64,000 nt of DNA from Aequorivita capsosiphonis DSM 23843. GTDB lineage: Bacteria; Bacteroidota; Bacteroidia; Flavobacteriales; Flavobacteriaceae. Of the stretch, positions 1 to 8,503 are shown one piece after another. Under the pieces are notes generated by a model. The model was not told the origin of the DNA and did not search any database. It saw only the letters and a list, made by a program, of their open reading frames with translations. The stretch covers positions 1-64,000 of the forward strand of contig NZ_AUBG01000020.1 in assembly GCF_000429125.1 (NCBI RefSeq), in the 5' to 3' direction. How positions within the stretch are numbered: position 1 is the first letter of the stretch; each line of letters opens with the position of its first letter. Both the position numbers and the translations under genes were made by a program.

Positions 1-138
1 TTTGAAGTTGGAAGTTATGCACATGCCATCCGGTTGGAACGAAAAATAAAGAGCCTGAAGAGCAGAAAATATATTATGAACCTTTCGAAATATCCGGAAC
101 TAAGGGAAAAGATCCTCAATGAGACCAAGAGCATCTGA
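1..138 (+). CDS. GIY-YIG nuclease family protein, C-terminal fragment
   Basis: The window opens inside this gene; 45 codons remain before a TGA at 136-138, and the 5' part lies outside. The surviving peptide carries the pattern SYAHAIRLERKIKSLKSRKY, which matches the conserved C-terminal helix of short bacterial GIY-YIG endonuclease-like proteins (the region following the catalytic Glu). The GIY-YIG motif itself is not in the window, so the assignment rests on this tail alone. Such small GIY-YIG genes are common and repeat-associated in Flavobacteria, and here the stop codon is followed within 5 bases by a perfect 18-bp palindrome. Confidence 0.6.
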   Translation, partial: FEVGSYAHAIRLERKIKSLKSRKYIMNLSKYPELREKILNETKSI

Positions 139-495
139 CTCTCCCGAAAGCTTTCGGGACAGGGGGTCCATGGTTCGAGCCCATCTGAAAATCAAATATT
201 TAAGACATAATACTTATAATTAGCCTTAAGAAGCATTTTAAAACCGTAAGTTTTTTGGCGAGAAGTTTATACTGAGCGAAGTCGAAGTGAGCCCATAGCT
301 TGGCCCGAATTTCCTCGGGATGGGACCATTTTTTCTTAAAAAACTTCGGAAAAAACCATTGTAGTTTATGCTAAAAGAACATTTTTTGTAGAATTAATAA
401 GATATTAGCAGGCAATGAGTTATTTTTTATTGAAGAATAAAAAATTTTATTACTTTAGACGCATAAATACGATTTCAAATCGTTAAACCATATAA
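139..495. other. Intergenic stretch with dispersed repeats
   Basis: No gene is visible in these 357 bases. The stretch holds a perfect palindrome at 142-159, a T-arm-like string GGTTCGAGCCC at 173-183, and a variant of the Bacteroidota repeat CTGAGCGAAGTCGAAGT near 272-288. The last 100 bases are very AT-rich and may hold the promoter of the next small gene, but no clear TAnnTTTG box was fixed. Confidence 0.5.
142..159. repeat. Perfect 18-bp palindrome
   Basis: TCCCGAAAGCTTTCGGGA equals its own reverse complement. It begins 3 bases after the GIY-YIG stop codon. It may act as a transcription end or be one copy of a dispersed palindromic repeat; no T-tract follows, so a repeat is more likely. 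Confidence 0.6.
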
Positions 496-693
496 ATGGC
501 ACCATTATTTTTTAACCTTATCCTTTTGGTTTTGCAAGATTCCAAAAATCTACCGGCTCCAAATAATAATCCGCCGCCGCCAAATCCGCAGTTGCCCATA
601 GATGATCATATTTGGATACTTTTAGTTGCAGGTCTTGTATTCGGTATCTATATGGTCTATAAAAGAAACAAAGCTACAAATAAGGCTTCATAA
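496..693 (+). CDS. Small single-pass membrane protein
   Basis: 65 residues. The N-terminus is hydrophobic (FFNLILLVLQ), followed by a proline/asparagine-rich linker (about residues 21-34), the motif PIDDHIW, and a second hydrophobic stretch ILLVAGLVFGIYMVY (about 41-55) with a KRNK stop-transfer tail. This layout, signal peptide or first TM, Pro-rich spacer, PID-H motif, TM, basic tail, is frequent among short unnamed Flavobacteria proteins. Its last 20 bases overlap the end of riboflavin synthase on the other strand (convergent). Function is unknown; it is probably real because of the organised membrane topology. Confidence 0.55.
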   Translation: MAPLFFNLILLVLQDSKNLPAPNNNPPPPNPQLPIDDHIWILLVAGLVFGIYMVYKRNKATNKAS

Positions 694-1261
694 GATTTTT
701 TACGTATTTACCTATAATATCAAACTCTAGGTTTACTTCATTCCCAACTTCAATTCCTTTAAAATTTGTATTTTCAAAAGTGTAGGGAATAATGGCCACG
801 CTAAAAGCTCCCTTTTTAGAGTTGACAACGGTTAAACTAACACCATTTACTGTTATGGAACCTTTTTCAACAGTACTGAATTCTTCATATTTGTATTCAA
901 AAGTAAAGCTCCAACTGCCGTCTGCCTCTTCAATATTGCTACATGTTGCAACGCCATCAACATGGCCTTGAACAATATGACCGTCTAGGCGATCGCCCAT
1001 TTTCATTGCTCTTTCTAGATTAATTAAAGCTCCTTCTTTTAAAGAATTTAAACTTGTTTTATCCAAAGTTTCCTTGATTGCCGTAACAACATAGGCATTT
1101 TCTTTTAGTTCCACCACAGTCAAGCAGACGCCGTTGTGAGATACACTTTGGTCTATTTTAAGTTCTGGAGCCAAAGTGCTTTTTATTTCTATATGGAGGT
1201 TTTCACCTTCTTTTGTAAGATGGGATATTTTGCCAAGGCTTTCAATAATTCCTGTAAACAT
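674..1261 (-). CDS. ribE: Riboflavin synthase, alpha subunit
   Basis: Catalyses dismutation of two 6,7-dimethyl-8-ribityllumazine molecules to riboflavin, the last step of vitamin B2 synthesis, in the cytosol. The protein has 195 residues and the diagnostic N-terminus MFTGII. Two tandem lumazine-binding barrels are visible: NGVCLTV at 43-49 in the first and NGVSLTV at 139-145 in the second, plus GHVDG at 99-103. The length is slightly below the usual 200-215. It stands alone, divergent from pdxA, and the 220-base divergent region shows no FMN riboswitch-like sequence, so regulation is not evident. Confidence 0.95.
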   Translation of the reverse strand: MFTGIIESLGKISHLTKEGENLHIEIKSTLAPELKIDQSVSHNGVCLTVVELKENAYVVTAIKETLDKTSLNSLKEGALINLERAMKMGDRLDGHIVQGHVDGVATCSNIEEADGSWSFTFEYKYEEFSTVEKGSITVNGVSLTVVNSKKGAFSVAIIPYTFENTNFKGIEVGNEVNLEFDIIGKYVKNLMKPYL

Positions 1262-1451
1262 TGCTCTATTTAATTAATACCCTTTTTTAGTATATTTTGA
1301 AAAGGTTTCTTCAATTATGCCTTTATAATAGCTAGTCGGACTACTGGAATAGTTTAGAAAATCTGCATTCTATCCTTTAAGAAAGGAGGAAAAGAAGAAA
1401 GACTTCGGCTTAATAATGGAAAATTTTAATCAAAATGCACCTTGGGTTCGT

Positions 1452-1459
1452 TACATTTG
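1452..1459 (+). promoter_or_regulatory. Candidate -7 box for pdxA
   Basis: TACATTTG matches the Bacteroidota -7 consensus TAnnTTTG and lies 24 bases upstream of the pdxA ATG. A matching -33 TTG at the right distance is not clear. Confidence 0.4.
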
Positions 1460-1483
1460 TAGTGCAAAAATAACAATTTAAAA

Positions 1484-2545
1484 ATGAGCAGAGCGGATAA
1501 AATAGTGGTCGGTATTTCAATAGGTGATATTAACGGAATTGGCAGTGAAATAATTCTGAAAACTTTCGAGGACACCCGTATGTTGGAATTTTGTACGCCA
1601 GTTATTTTTGCTTCGGTAAAGTTGATGTCATTCTTCAAAAAACATTTTGAAACAGATATTAATTTCCACGGAATAGATAAAATTGAAGATCTTGTTCCGA
1701 AAAAAATAAATGTATTGAATGTTTGGAAGGAACATGTTGATGTTGCTTTTGGCGAAGAAACTAAAACTGGCGGTGAATATGCCATAAAATCATTAAAGGC
1801 TGCAGTTACAGCTTTAAAGGAAAATAAAATTCAGGTCTTGGTTACCGCGCCAATCAACAAGTCTAATATTCAATCAGAAACTTTTAATTTCCCAGGTCAT
1901 ACAGATTATTTGGCGCAGGAACTGGAAGGAGATAGTTTGATGCTTTTAATTTCTGAGAATCTCCGCGTTGGGCTGTTAACAGATCACGTACCCGTAAAAG
2001 ATGTGGTAAAAAATATAACCCGCGAACGCATAGACAAAAAAATAATTACTATTCATCATACACTCATTGAGGATTTTGGAATAGAGAAACCAAAAATTGC
2101 CGTTTTGGGAATTAATCCACACAATGGAGATAATGGCGTAATTGGCGATGAAGATGATACACTTCTGCGTCCTGCGCTCGATAATATTCGCAAAAACGGG
2201 AAATTAGTGTTTGGTCCGTACGCGGCAGACAGTTTTTTTGGGTCTGGTAATTATAAAAACTTTGATGCTGTTATTGCATCCTATCACGACCAAGGTTTAG
2301 TCCCTTTTAAAACCTTGGCTTTTGGAAAAGGTGTGAATTTTACTGCTGGGCTTAACCGCATAAGAACCTCACCAGACCACGGAACAGCCTTCGATTTGGC
2401 TGGAAAAAATGAAGCTAATTTTGAATCTTTTCGCGAAGCGGTTTTTAGTGCCGTTTCCATTTATGAAACCCGAGAAGAATACAAGGAAATCTCCAAGAAT
2501 CCACTAGAAATAAGTAAGAAAAGAGCCTACTCAAAAAAGAAATAG
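1484..2545 (+). CDS. pdxA: 4-hydroxythreonine-4-phosphate dehydrogenase
   Basis: NAD-dependent enzyme of the DXP-dependent pyridoxal phosphate pathway; it oxidises 4-phosphohydroxy-L-threonine, and the product decarboxylates to the substrate of PdxJ. 353 residues, normal for the family (about 330-350). Family motifs are present: VTAPINKS (120-127), FPGHTDY (136-142), the metal-ligand histidines in TDHVP (H168), NPHNG (H213) and YHDQG (H268). The start is the ATG at 1484, within reach of a TACATTTG box. It stands between ribE (divergent) and the DUF177-rpmF pair, which has its own promoter. Confidence 0.96.
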   Translation: MSRADKIVVGISIGDINGIGSEIILKTFEDTRMLEFCTPVIFASVKLMSFFKKHFETDINFHGIDKIEDLVPKKINVLNVWKEHVDVAFGEETKTGGEYAIKSLKAAVTALKENKIQVLVTAPINKSNIQSETFNFPGHTDYLAQELEGDSLMLLISENLRVGLLTDHVPVKDVVKNITRERIDKKIITIHHTLIEDFGIEKPKIAVLGINPHNGDNGVIGDEDDTLLRPALDNIRKNGKLVFGPYAADSFFGSGNYKNFDAVIASYHDQGLVPFKTLAFGKGVNFTAGLNRIRTSPDHGTAFDLAGKNEANFESFREAVFSAVSIYETREEYKEISKNPLEISKKRAYSKKK

Positions 2546-2554
2546 AAAAACTAA

Positions 2555-2583
2555 TTTGCTATTAGATTATTTTTTTATCTTTG
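2555..2583 (+). promoter_or_regulatory. Promoter of the DUF177-rpmF unit
   Basis: A -33 TTTG (2555-2558) and a -7 TATCTTTG (2576-2583) are separated by 17 bases, a good match to the Bacteroidota sigma-ABfr consensus. It lies 45 bases before the ATG of the DUF177 gene. Confidence 0.7.
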
Positions 2584-2627
2584 CACCCGCCTTATCCGTA
2601 AGGTTAAGGTCTTAAATAGGTGTGGAA

Positions 2628-3173
2628 ATGAAGGATTTGAAAGAGTTTACAATCCCTTTCGTAGGGTTGAAATTAGGAAAACACCAGTTTAACTTTGAAT
2701 TAAAAAAAGCGTTCTTTGAGCATTTTGAGTATGACGAATTTAATGACGCTGCCATTAATATCGATGTATTGCTGGAAAAAATGAGCACATTATTAGAGTT
2801 CACATTAACATTTAATGGAACTGTAAATGTTGCTTGCGACACAACAAATGAACCCTATGATCAAGAGATCTCGGGTGAATATACTTTTGTGGTGAAGTTT
2901 GGTGATGACTACAATGACGAAAATGAAGATTTACTCATTTTGCCTCACGGAAGTTACGAAGTGAACATTCAGCAATTCATTTATGAATCTATTGTATTGG
3001 CTATGCCTTCACGAAAAGTTCATCCCGGTATTGAAGACGGTACATTAGAAAGTGATATACTCGATAAACTTGAAGAATTAAGTCTGAAAGCGATAGATGA
3101 AGAAGAAACGCCTGAAGACGACGATATTGATCCCCGATGGGATTCATTAAAAAAACTATTAACGGATAAATAA
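2628..3173 (+). CDS. YceD/DUF177 family protein (large-subunit rRNA accumulation)
   Basis: About 181 residues from the ATG at 2628; a GTG at 2622 is in frame but the ATG gives the usual MKDLKEF start. The DUF177/YceD family is required for normal 23S rRNA and L32 accumulation in other bacteria, and its gene is nearly always directly upstream of rpmF, as here (9-base gap). The C-terminus is acidic and ends with the Bacteroidota-typical DIDPRWDSLKKL pattern. A central acidic loop (DDYNDENEDL) is also typical. The family and neighbour argument is strong; the biochemical role is not settled. Confidence 0.88.
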   Translation: MKDLKEFTIPFVGLKLGKHQFNFELKKAFFEHFEYDEFNDAAINIDVLLEKMSTLLEFTLTFNGTVNVACDTTNEPYDQEISGEYTFVVKFGDDYNDENEDLLILPHGSYEVNIQQFIYESIVLAMPSRKVHPGIEDGTLESDILDKLEELSLKAIDEEETPEDDDIDPRWDSLKKLLTDK

Positions 3174-3182
3174 TAAATAGCA

Positions 3183-3380
3183 ATGGCACATCCAAAGAGA
3201 AAAATCTCGAAAACAAGAAGAGATAAGAGAAGAACGCATTACAAAGCTACTGCCCCAACACTTGCAATAGATCCAACAACAGGAGAGTCACATCTTTTCC
3301 ATAGAGCCCATTGGCACGAAGGAAAAATGTACTACCGTGGTCAAGTTGTGATTGATGCAACTGAGCAAGCCGAAGCATAA
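3183..3380 (+). CDS. rpmF: 50S ribosomal protein L32
   Basis: Small basic protein of the large ribosomal subunit, 65 residues. The N-terminus [17 protein letters not shown] is the conserved L32 signature, followed by HYKATAP and the HRAHW segment. No zinc-binding cysteine pairs are present, so this is the zinc-independent form usual in Bacteroidota. It is cotranscribed with the DUF177 gene and followed by a strong hairpin terminator. Confidence 0.97.
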   Translation: MAHPKRKISKTRRDKRRTHYKATAPTLAIDPTTGESHLFHRAHWHEGKMYYRGQVVIDATEQAEA

Positions 3381-3401
3381 CCTTACATATTATAAAAGCA
3401 A

Positions 3402-3433
3402 CTCTCACAGAGATGTGAGGGTTTTTTTGTTTT
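3402..3433 (+). terminator. Rho-independent terminator after rpmF
   Basis: CTCTCACA and TGTGAGGG pair around a GAGA loop and are followed by a run of seven Ts. It closes the DUF177-rpmF unit. Confidence 0.85.
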
Positions 3434-3550
3434 TTAACTTTGCAAAAAGTCAGAAACAACCTAATTAGTGCCGAATTTCAAGTAAAATTTAGTAATTTTC
3501 ACTCTTTTTAGAAGAATTTTTGTCTTTTAAGTGAAATCTAATACAGCTTT

Positions 3551-4549
3551 ATGAATACTATAACGGCAGCTATTACCGCTGTAGGAGGCTACGTTCCAGA
3601 TTACGTTCTCTCCAACAAAGTCTTGGAAACCATGGTTGATACCAATGATGATTGGATCACCAGCAGAACGGGAATTAAGGAGCGGAGAATTTTAAAGGAT
3701 AAAGATAAAGGCACTTCCTATCTTGCCATTCAAGCGGCAAAAGACCTTCTTCAAAAAAGCAACACAGATCCTGCTGAAATTGATTTGGTGATCATGGCAA
3801 CTGCTACACCAGACATGCCTGTTGCTGCAACAGGAGTATATGTTGCCACGCAAATTGGTGCCATAAACGCATTCTCTTATGATCTAGTCGCAGCCTGTTC
3901 CAGTTTTCTTTTTGGAATGTCAACGGCAGCTAGATATATAGAATCTGGAAAATATAAAAAAGTACTTCTTATTGGCGCAGATAAAATGTCGTCGATCATT
4001 GATTATACGGACAGAACCACTTGCATCATTTTTGGTGATGGAGCTGGTGCGGCGTTATTTGAACCCAATACAGAAGGATACGGAGTTAAAGATGAGTATC
4101 TTCGTTCTGATGGAATAGGAAGACCATTCTTAAAAATAGATGCAGGAGGCTCTTTGCTTCCCCCTACGTCAGAAACAGTAAACAATAGGCAACATTATGT
4201 TTTCCAAGAAGGAAAAACGGTCTTTAAATTTGCCGTTTCTAATATGGCAGATGTTTGCGAAAAAGTAATGCAGAAAAATAACCTAACTAGTGAAGAAGTG
4301 GACTGGCTCGTGCCACATCAAGCAAACAAACGCATTATTGATGCTGCTTCCTCACGAATGAATCTTCCAGATGAAAAGGTAATGATGAACATTCACAAGT
4401 ACGGGAATACAACTTCTGCGACCTTGCCGCTCTGTTTATATGATTACGAAAAACAACTCAAAAAAGGAGATAACTTGATTTTTGCTTCCTTCGGTGGAGG
4501 CTTTACTTGGGGTGCCGTTTATGTGAAATGGGCCTACGACTCAAAATAA
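3551..4549 (+). CDS. fabH: 3-oxoacyl-ACP synthase III
   Basis: Condenses an acyl-CoA primer with malonyl-ACP to start type II fatty acid synthesis. 332 residues, full length. The catalytic triad is visible: Cys116 in AACSS, His in VPHQANKR (near residue 256) and Asn in HKYGNTTS (near 286). GGGFTWG closes the protein, as in FabH. It is followed after 33 bases by accB and then accC, so the primer-condensing enzyme and the malonyl-CoA-making subunits are probably cotranscribed, a conserved Flavobacteria order. Confidence 0.97.
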   Translation: MNTITAAITAVGGYVPDYVLSNKVLETMVDTNDDWITSRTGIKERRILKDKDKGTSYLAIQAAKDLLQKSNTDPAEIDLVIMATATPDMPVAATGVYVATQIGAINAFSYDLVAACSSFLFGMSTAARYIESGKYKKVLLIGADKMSSIIDYTDRTTCIIFGDGAGAALFEPNTEGYGVKDEYLRSDGIGRPFLKIDAGGSLLPPTSETVNNRQHYVFQEGKTVFKFAVSNMADVCEKVMQKNNLTSEEVDWLVPHQANKRIIDAASSRMNLPDEKVMMNIHKYGNTTSATLPLCLYDYEKQLKKGDNLIFASFGGGFTWGAVYVKWAYDSK

Positions 4550-4582
4550 TTTATACCAACACAAAAGACTAAACTTTATACT

Positions 4583-5065
4583 ATGGATTTTAAGGACATT
4601 CAAAACTTGATCAAATTTGTGGCAAAAAGCGGTGCCAGCGAAGTAAAATTGGAAACTGACGATATAAAAATTACCATCAAGACAGGTTCTGATGATAGTA
4701 AAGGTGAAACTACTTATATCCAGCAGATTCCAAATATGCAAGCACAACCACAAATGCAGACACAGCCACAACAACCTGTTGCCACTGGAACGCCAGAAGC
4801 AAAACAGGAAGAAGCAGATTCAAAATTAATTACAATCAAATCGCCAATTATTGGTACGTTTTATAGAAAACCTTCTCCAGACAAGCCGGTTTTCGTTGAA
4901 GTAGGAACCACTATAAATACAGGTGATGTACTTTGCGTAATTGAAGCGATGAAACTTTTCAACGAAATTGAAAGTGAAGTTTCAGGAAAAATAGTGAAGG
5001 TATTGGTTGACGATTCTTCTCCAGTAGAATTTGACCAACCTTTATTTTTAGTAGATCCATCGTAA
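4583..5065 (+). CDS. accB: Biotin carboxyl carrier protein of acetyl-CoA carboxylase
   Basis: Carries the biotin cofactor between biotin carboxylase and carboxyltransferase in malonyl-CoA synthesis. 160 residues: an N-terminal helical segment (1-45), a Gln/Pro-rich flexible linker (about 46-80, with repeated QAQPQ/QTQPQ) and a C-terminal biotinyl domain with EAMKLFNE, Lys124 being the biotinylated residue. The start ATG is 33 bases after fabH. The 79-base gap to accC holds a repeat hairpin. Confidence 0.97.
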   Translation: MDFKDIQNLIKFVAKSGASEVKLETDDIKITIKTGSDDSKGETTYIQQIPNMQAQPQMQTQPQQPVATGTPEAKQEEADSKLITIKSPIIGTFYRKPSPDKPVFVEVGTTINTGDVLCVIEAMKLFNEIESEVSGKIVKVLVDDSSPVEFDQPLFLVDPS

Positions 5066-5071
5066 TTACAA

Positions 5072-5128
5072 ACTTCAAATTCCAAAATGCAAATTCCAAA
5101 ATTTTGGAGTCTGGAGTTTGGAATTTGT
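5072..5128. repeat. AAATTCCAAA-type repeat between accB and accC
   Basis: Two direct CAAATTCCAAA-like units (near 5076 and 5090) face a TTTGGAATTTG unit (5118-5128), allowing a hairpin. The same word occurs in the accC terminator (6518-6562) and near 18761-18860, so it is a dispersed family in this genome. Confidence 0.7.
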
Positions 5129-5144
5129 TATTTAAGGAAAAGTT

Positions 5145-6497
5145 ATGTTTAAAAAGATATTGATTGCAAATAGGGGCGAAATAGCACTGCGCATTATCCG
5201 CACCTGCCGCGAGATGGGTATTAAATCTGTTGCGGTATATTCTACTGCCGATGAAGAAAGTCTTCACGTTCGCTTTGCAGATGAAGCAGTTTGTATTGGC
5301 CCGCCAGCCAGTAATTTGAGTTACCTTAAAATGTCTAACATTATTGCAGCGGCCGAAATAACCAATGCAGACGCAATTCACCCAGGCTATGGGTTCCTTT
5401 CGGAAAACGCGAAGTTTTCAAAAATCTGTCAGGAACACAACATAAAATTTATTGGCGCCTCACCAGAAATGATTGAGCGCATGGGCGATAAAGCCTCGGC
5501 AAAAGCTACCATGAAGGCTGCTGGCGTACCAACCGTTCCCGGAAGTGAAGGAATTATAGAATCTTTCGAAAAATGTGAAAAGATTGCTGAAGAGACGGGT
5601 TATCCGGTCATGCTAAAAGCCACCGCTGGTGGTGGTGGTAAGGGAATGCGCGCGGTTTACAAAAAGGAAGAGCTTAAAAAAGCTTGGGACAGTGCCCGTC
5701 AAGAGGCTTCTGCTTCTTTTGGAAACGATGCCATGTATATGGAGAAACTCATAGAAGAGCCACGCCATATTGAAATACAGATTGTGGGTGATAGTACTGG
5801 AAAGGCTTGCCATTTAAGTGAACGCGATTGCTCAATACAGCGTCGTCACCAAAAACTTACCGAGGAAACGCCAAGTCCATTTATGACGAAGAAACTTCGT
5901 ACCGATATGGGTAACGCTGCCGTAAAAGCGGCCGAATACATTAAATATGAGGGAGCTGGAACCATAGAATTTTTGGTGGATAAACACCGTAATTTCTATT
6001 TTATGGAGATGAACACACGTATTCAGGTGGAGCACCCAATTACCGAACAGGTAATGAATTACGATTTGATCCGTGAGCAAATATTGGTTGCCGCAGGTAT
6101 CCCAATTTCTGGTAAAAACTATACGCCACAACTACACGCTATAGAATGTAGAATCAACGCGGAAGATCCATATAATGACTTCCGTCCTTCACCAGGTAAG
6201 ATCACGGTGCTACACGCTCCAGGAGGTCATGGCGTGCGTTTAGATACACATGTTTATGCTGGTTATACTATTGTGCCGAATTACGATTCCATGATAGCCA
6301 AGCTTATAACAACTGCACAAACACGTGAAGAGGCAATTAGCAAAATGAAACGCGCTTTGGACGAGTTCGTGATTGAGGGTATAAAAACCACTATTCCATT
6401 TCACCGTCAATTGATGGATGAACCGGATTATGTAGCTGGAAATTATACGACTGCATTTATGGATACGTTTAAAATGAACGAACCAGAGGAAGAGTAA
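5145..6497 (+). CDS. accC: Acetyl-CoA carboxylase, biotin carboxylase subunit
   Basis: ATP-dependent carboxylation of biotin on AccB, the first half reaction of acetyl-CoA carboxylase. 450 residues, the usual size. The N-terminal [24 protein letters not shown] (79-88), the ATP-grasp glycine loop GGGGKG (162-167), the catalytic-region [12 protein letters not shown] and [12 protein letters not shown] are all present. Third gene of the fabH-accB-accC set. A perfect 18-bp stem terminator follows, so the transcript probably ends here. Confidence 0.98.
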   Translation: MFKKILIANRGEIALRIIRTCREMGIKSVAVYSTADEESLHVRFADEAVCIGPPASNLSYLKMSNIIAAAEITNADAIHPGYGFLSENAKFSKICQEHNIKFIGASPEMIERMGDKASAKATMKAAGVPTVPGSEGIIESFEKCEKIAEETGYPVMLKATAGGGGKGMRAVYKKEELKKAWDSARQEASASFGNDAMYMEKLIEEPRHIEIQIVGDSTGKACHLSERDCSIQRRHQKLTEETPSPFMTKKLRTDMGNAAVKAAEYIKYEGAGTIEFLVDKHRNFYFMEMNTRIQVEHPITEQVMNYDLIREQILVAAGIPISGKNYTPQLHAIECRINAEDPYNDFRPSPGKITVLHAPGGHGVRLDTHVYAGYTIVPNYDSMIAKLITTAQTREEAISKMKRALDEFVIEGIKTTIPFHRQLMDEPDYVAGNYTTAFMDTFKMNEPEEE

Positions 6498-6517
6498 ACT
6501 TCAAATCCCAAAAAATT

Positions 6518-6566
6518 AAAGCACCAAATTCCAAAAAAGCTATCTTTGGAATTTGGTGCTTTTTTA
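6518..6566 (+). terminator. Terminator after accC built from a repeat
   Basis: An 18-bp perfect stem (6518-6535 with 6545-6562) with a 9-base loop and a T-run. The stem contains the CACCAAATTCCAAA word of the dispersed AAATTCC family, so a repeat appears to serve as the terminator. Confidence 0.85.
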
Positions 6567-6585
6567 ATTTGGATTTTTTTTTACT

Positions 6586-7719
6586 ATGAATCTCTCCTAT
6601 TGGGAACATAAAACGTGGTTATCAAACATCGATTTCGCTATAATTGGTAGTGGAATAGTGGGGCTGAATTGTGCTTTATCACTTCGGAAAAAACATCCAA
6701 GAAGTAAAATTGTTATTTTTGAACGTGGCCTGCTTCCCAGTGGTGCCAGTACTAAAAATGCAGGATTTGCTTGCTTCGGAAGTATTTCAGAAATATTGGA
6801 CGATCTAAAAAATCATACCGAAGCCGAAGTTGTTCAACTTGTTAAAAAGAGAGTTGAAGGTTTACAATTATTGCGAAATACGCTCGGTGATAAACAATTG
6901 GACTACCAAGAACACGGTGGATACGAACTATTTACAAAGTCCGATAACGAACTTTTTGAATCGTGCAGTGATAGTATCGGAAATGTAAACAATCTGCTAT
7001 ATCCAATATTTAATTCTGAAGTGTTTTCAGTAAAAGAGAATCATTTCGGTTTTAAAAATATTCAACCTAAACTGATTTACAGCAAGTTTGAGGGTCAAAT
7101 CGATACCGGAAAAATGATGTTGGGACTTATTAAAAGGGCTTCCGACGAGAATATTTTGATATTGAATTCTTCTGAAATAAGTAATATATCAGACAATGGT
7201 GAAACGGTTTCGCTTCAGATTAATTCTTTCCAACCCGGCGGACAGGCACAAGAGGTTTCGGTTAAAAAAGTTTTTATCGCGACCAATGGGTTCGCGAAGC
7301 AATTTTTAAAGGAAGATGTAAAGCCAGCCAGAGCGCAAGTTTTGATAACTAAACCGATTAATAATCTAAAAATTAAAGGGACTTTTCATTTAGATAAAGG
7401 TTATTATTACTTCAGAAACATCAACAATAGAATCCTTCTTGGCGGCGGAAGAAACCTTGATTTTAAAACCGAAGAAACCACAAAGATGCAACTGACGGAA
7501 CTTATTCAAAATAAGTTGGAGCAATTACTTAAAACCGTAATTTTACCTGGTCAATCTTTTGAAATTGACCAACGTTGGAGTGGAATTATGGGAATTGGAA
7601 CGCAGAAAAAACCAATTATTAAAGCGGTTTCGAAAAACGTGTTTTGTGGAGTTAGATTGGGTGGAATGGGCGTAGCAATTGGTAGTTCTATAGGGCAGCA
7701 ACTTTCTGAATTTGACTAA
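6586..7719 (+). CDS. FAD-dependent amino-acid oxidase-like oxidoreductase (DAO family)
   Basis: 377 residues. The dinucleotide-binding motif IIGSGIVGLNCALSL lies near residues 19-33, followed by the acidic FERG strand end and the PSGASTKNAGFACFGS segment typical of DAO-family flavoproteins. The C-terminal half has QRWSGIMGIG and GVRLGGMGVAIGSS, the second FAD-contacting region. Substrate cannot be read from the sequence; relatives oxidise amino acids or amines in the cytosol. It starts 20 bases after the accC terminator and is followed by a palindromic repeat, so it is likely a single-gene unit. Confidence 0.85.
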   Translation: MNLSYWEHKTWLSNIDFAIIGSGIVGLNCALSLRKKHPRSKIVIFERGLLPSGASTKNAGFACFGSISEILDDLKNHTEAEVVQLVKKRVEGLQLLRNTLGDKQLDYQEHGGYELFTKSDNELFESCSDSIGNVNNLLYPIFNSEVFSVKENHFGFKNIQPKLIYSKFEGQIDTGKMMLGLIKRASDENILILNSSEISNISDNGETVSLQINSFQPGGQAQEVSVKKVFIATNGFAKQFLKEDVKPARAQVLITKPINNLKIKGTFHLDKGYYYFRNINNRILLGGGRNLDFKTEETTKMQLTELIQNKLEQLLKTVILPGQSFEIDQRWSGIMGIGTQKKPIIKAVSKNVFCGVRLGGMGVAIGSSIGQQLSEFD

Positions 7720-7721
7720 AA

Positions 7722-7779
7722 CTCTGTGCACTTTGAGTCTCTGTGGTTTTTTCACCACGAAGACACGGAGAACACAGAG
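7722..7779. repeat. Long imperfect palindrome CTCTGTG...CACAGAG
   Basis: The two arms (7722-7746 and 7753-7779) pair around a T-rich loop at TGTGGTTTTTTCACCA. The words ACCACGAAGACACGGAG and CACAGAG form a dispersed repeat known to me from several bacterial phyla. It occupies nearly the whole gap between the flavoprotein and mtgA and could also terminate transcription. Confidence 0.75.
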
Positions 7780-7792
7780 GAAATAAAAATCT

Positions 7793-8503
7793 ATGATCAA
7801 AAAACTATTCAAATTTATTTTTAAGCTTTTCCTCTGGTTCATCGGGCTTTCTGTGCTTTGGGTGTTATTATATAAATTTGTTCCCGTTCCTTACACGCCA
7901 TTAATGGCAATTCGCTCCTTGGAAGGAGACAAGAATTATGAAACCCGCCACGATTGGGTGCCAATTGAGGATATTTCACCTTATCTTCAACTAGCTGTAA
8001 TCTCTGCCGAAGACCAAACTTTTCTTAGCCACAGCGGTTTTGATAGAAAAGCGATTGAAAAGGCGATAAAATATAATGAAAAGGGAAAAAAGGTTCGTGG
8101 AGGCAGTACCATTTCGCAACAGACGGCCAAGAATGTCTTTCTCTGGCCACAAAGAAGTTGGTTTCGGAAAGGTATGGAAGTCTATTTTACATTTCTTATA
8201 GAAACCTTATGGAGTAAAGAACGTATTTTGGAGGTGTATTTAAACAGCATAGAAATGGGCGATGGGGTATTTGGTGCTGAAGCAGCTTCGCAGTATTGGT
8301 TTCACAAATCTGCAAAGAATTTGCGTATTGAAAATGCTGCTGCAATTGCAGCTATTTTGCCAAGCCCGATACGCTACAGTGCAAATCCACCCGGGTCTTA
8401 CGTTGCAAGACGTACGCAATGGATTATGAAACAAATGCTTTATTACGGACCGTTTACATTAGAAAAACAAGAGAATAAAGGAGATAAAAAGAAAGTGAAA
8501 TGA
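7793..8503 (+). CDS. mtgA: Monofunctional biosynthetic peptidoglycan transglycosylase
   Basis: Polymerises lipid II into glycan strands on the periplasmic side of the inner membrane (GT51). 236 residues: cytoplasmic basic N-terminus, one TM helix (about 10-28), then the GT51 domain with catalytic Glu73 in SAEDQTFLSHSGFD, GGSTISQQTAKN (103-114), and the RKGMEVYFTFLIE and ILEVYLNSIEMG segments. No transpeptidase domain. It overlaps the next gene by 4 bases, which suggests translational coupling. Confidence 0.96.
   Translation: MIKKLFKFIFKLFLWFIGLSVLWVLLYKFVPVPYTPLMAIRSLEGDKNYETRHDWVPIEDISPYLQLAVISAEDQTFLSHSGFDRKAIEKAIKYNEKGKKVRGGSTISQQTAKNVFLWPQRSWFRKGMEVYFTFLIETLWSKERILEVYLNSIEMGDGVFGAEAASQYWFHKSAKNLRIENAAAIAAILPSPIRYSANPPGSYVARRTQWIMKQMLYYGPFTLEKQENKGDKKKVK

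Noticed and set aside
165-195. tRNA-like T-arm sequence GGTTCGAGCCC
   Set aside because: No acceptor stem, anticodon arm or CCA-side pairing could be built around it; it looks like a fragment within repeat DNA.
1262-1483. FMN riboswitch upstream of riboflavin synthase
   Set aside because: The conserved AGGGnCG and GATTC-type core blocks of the FMN element are absent on either strand.
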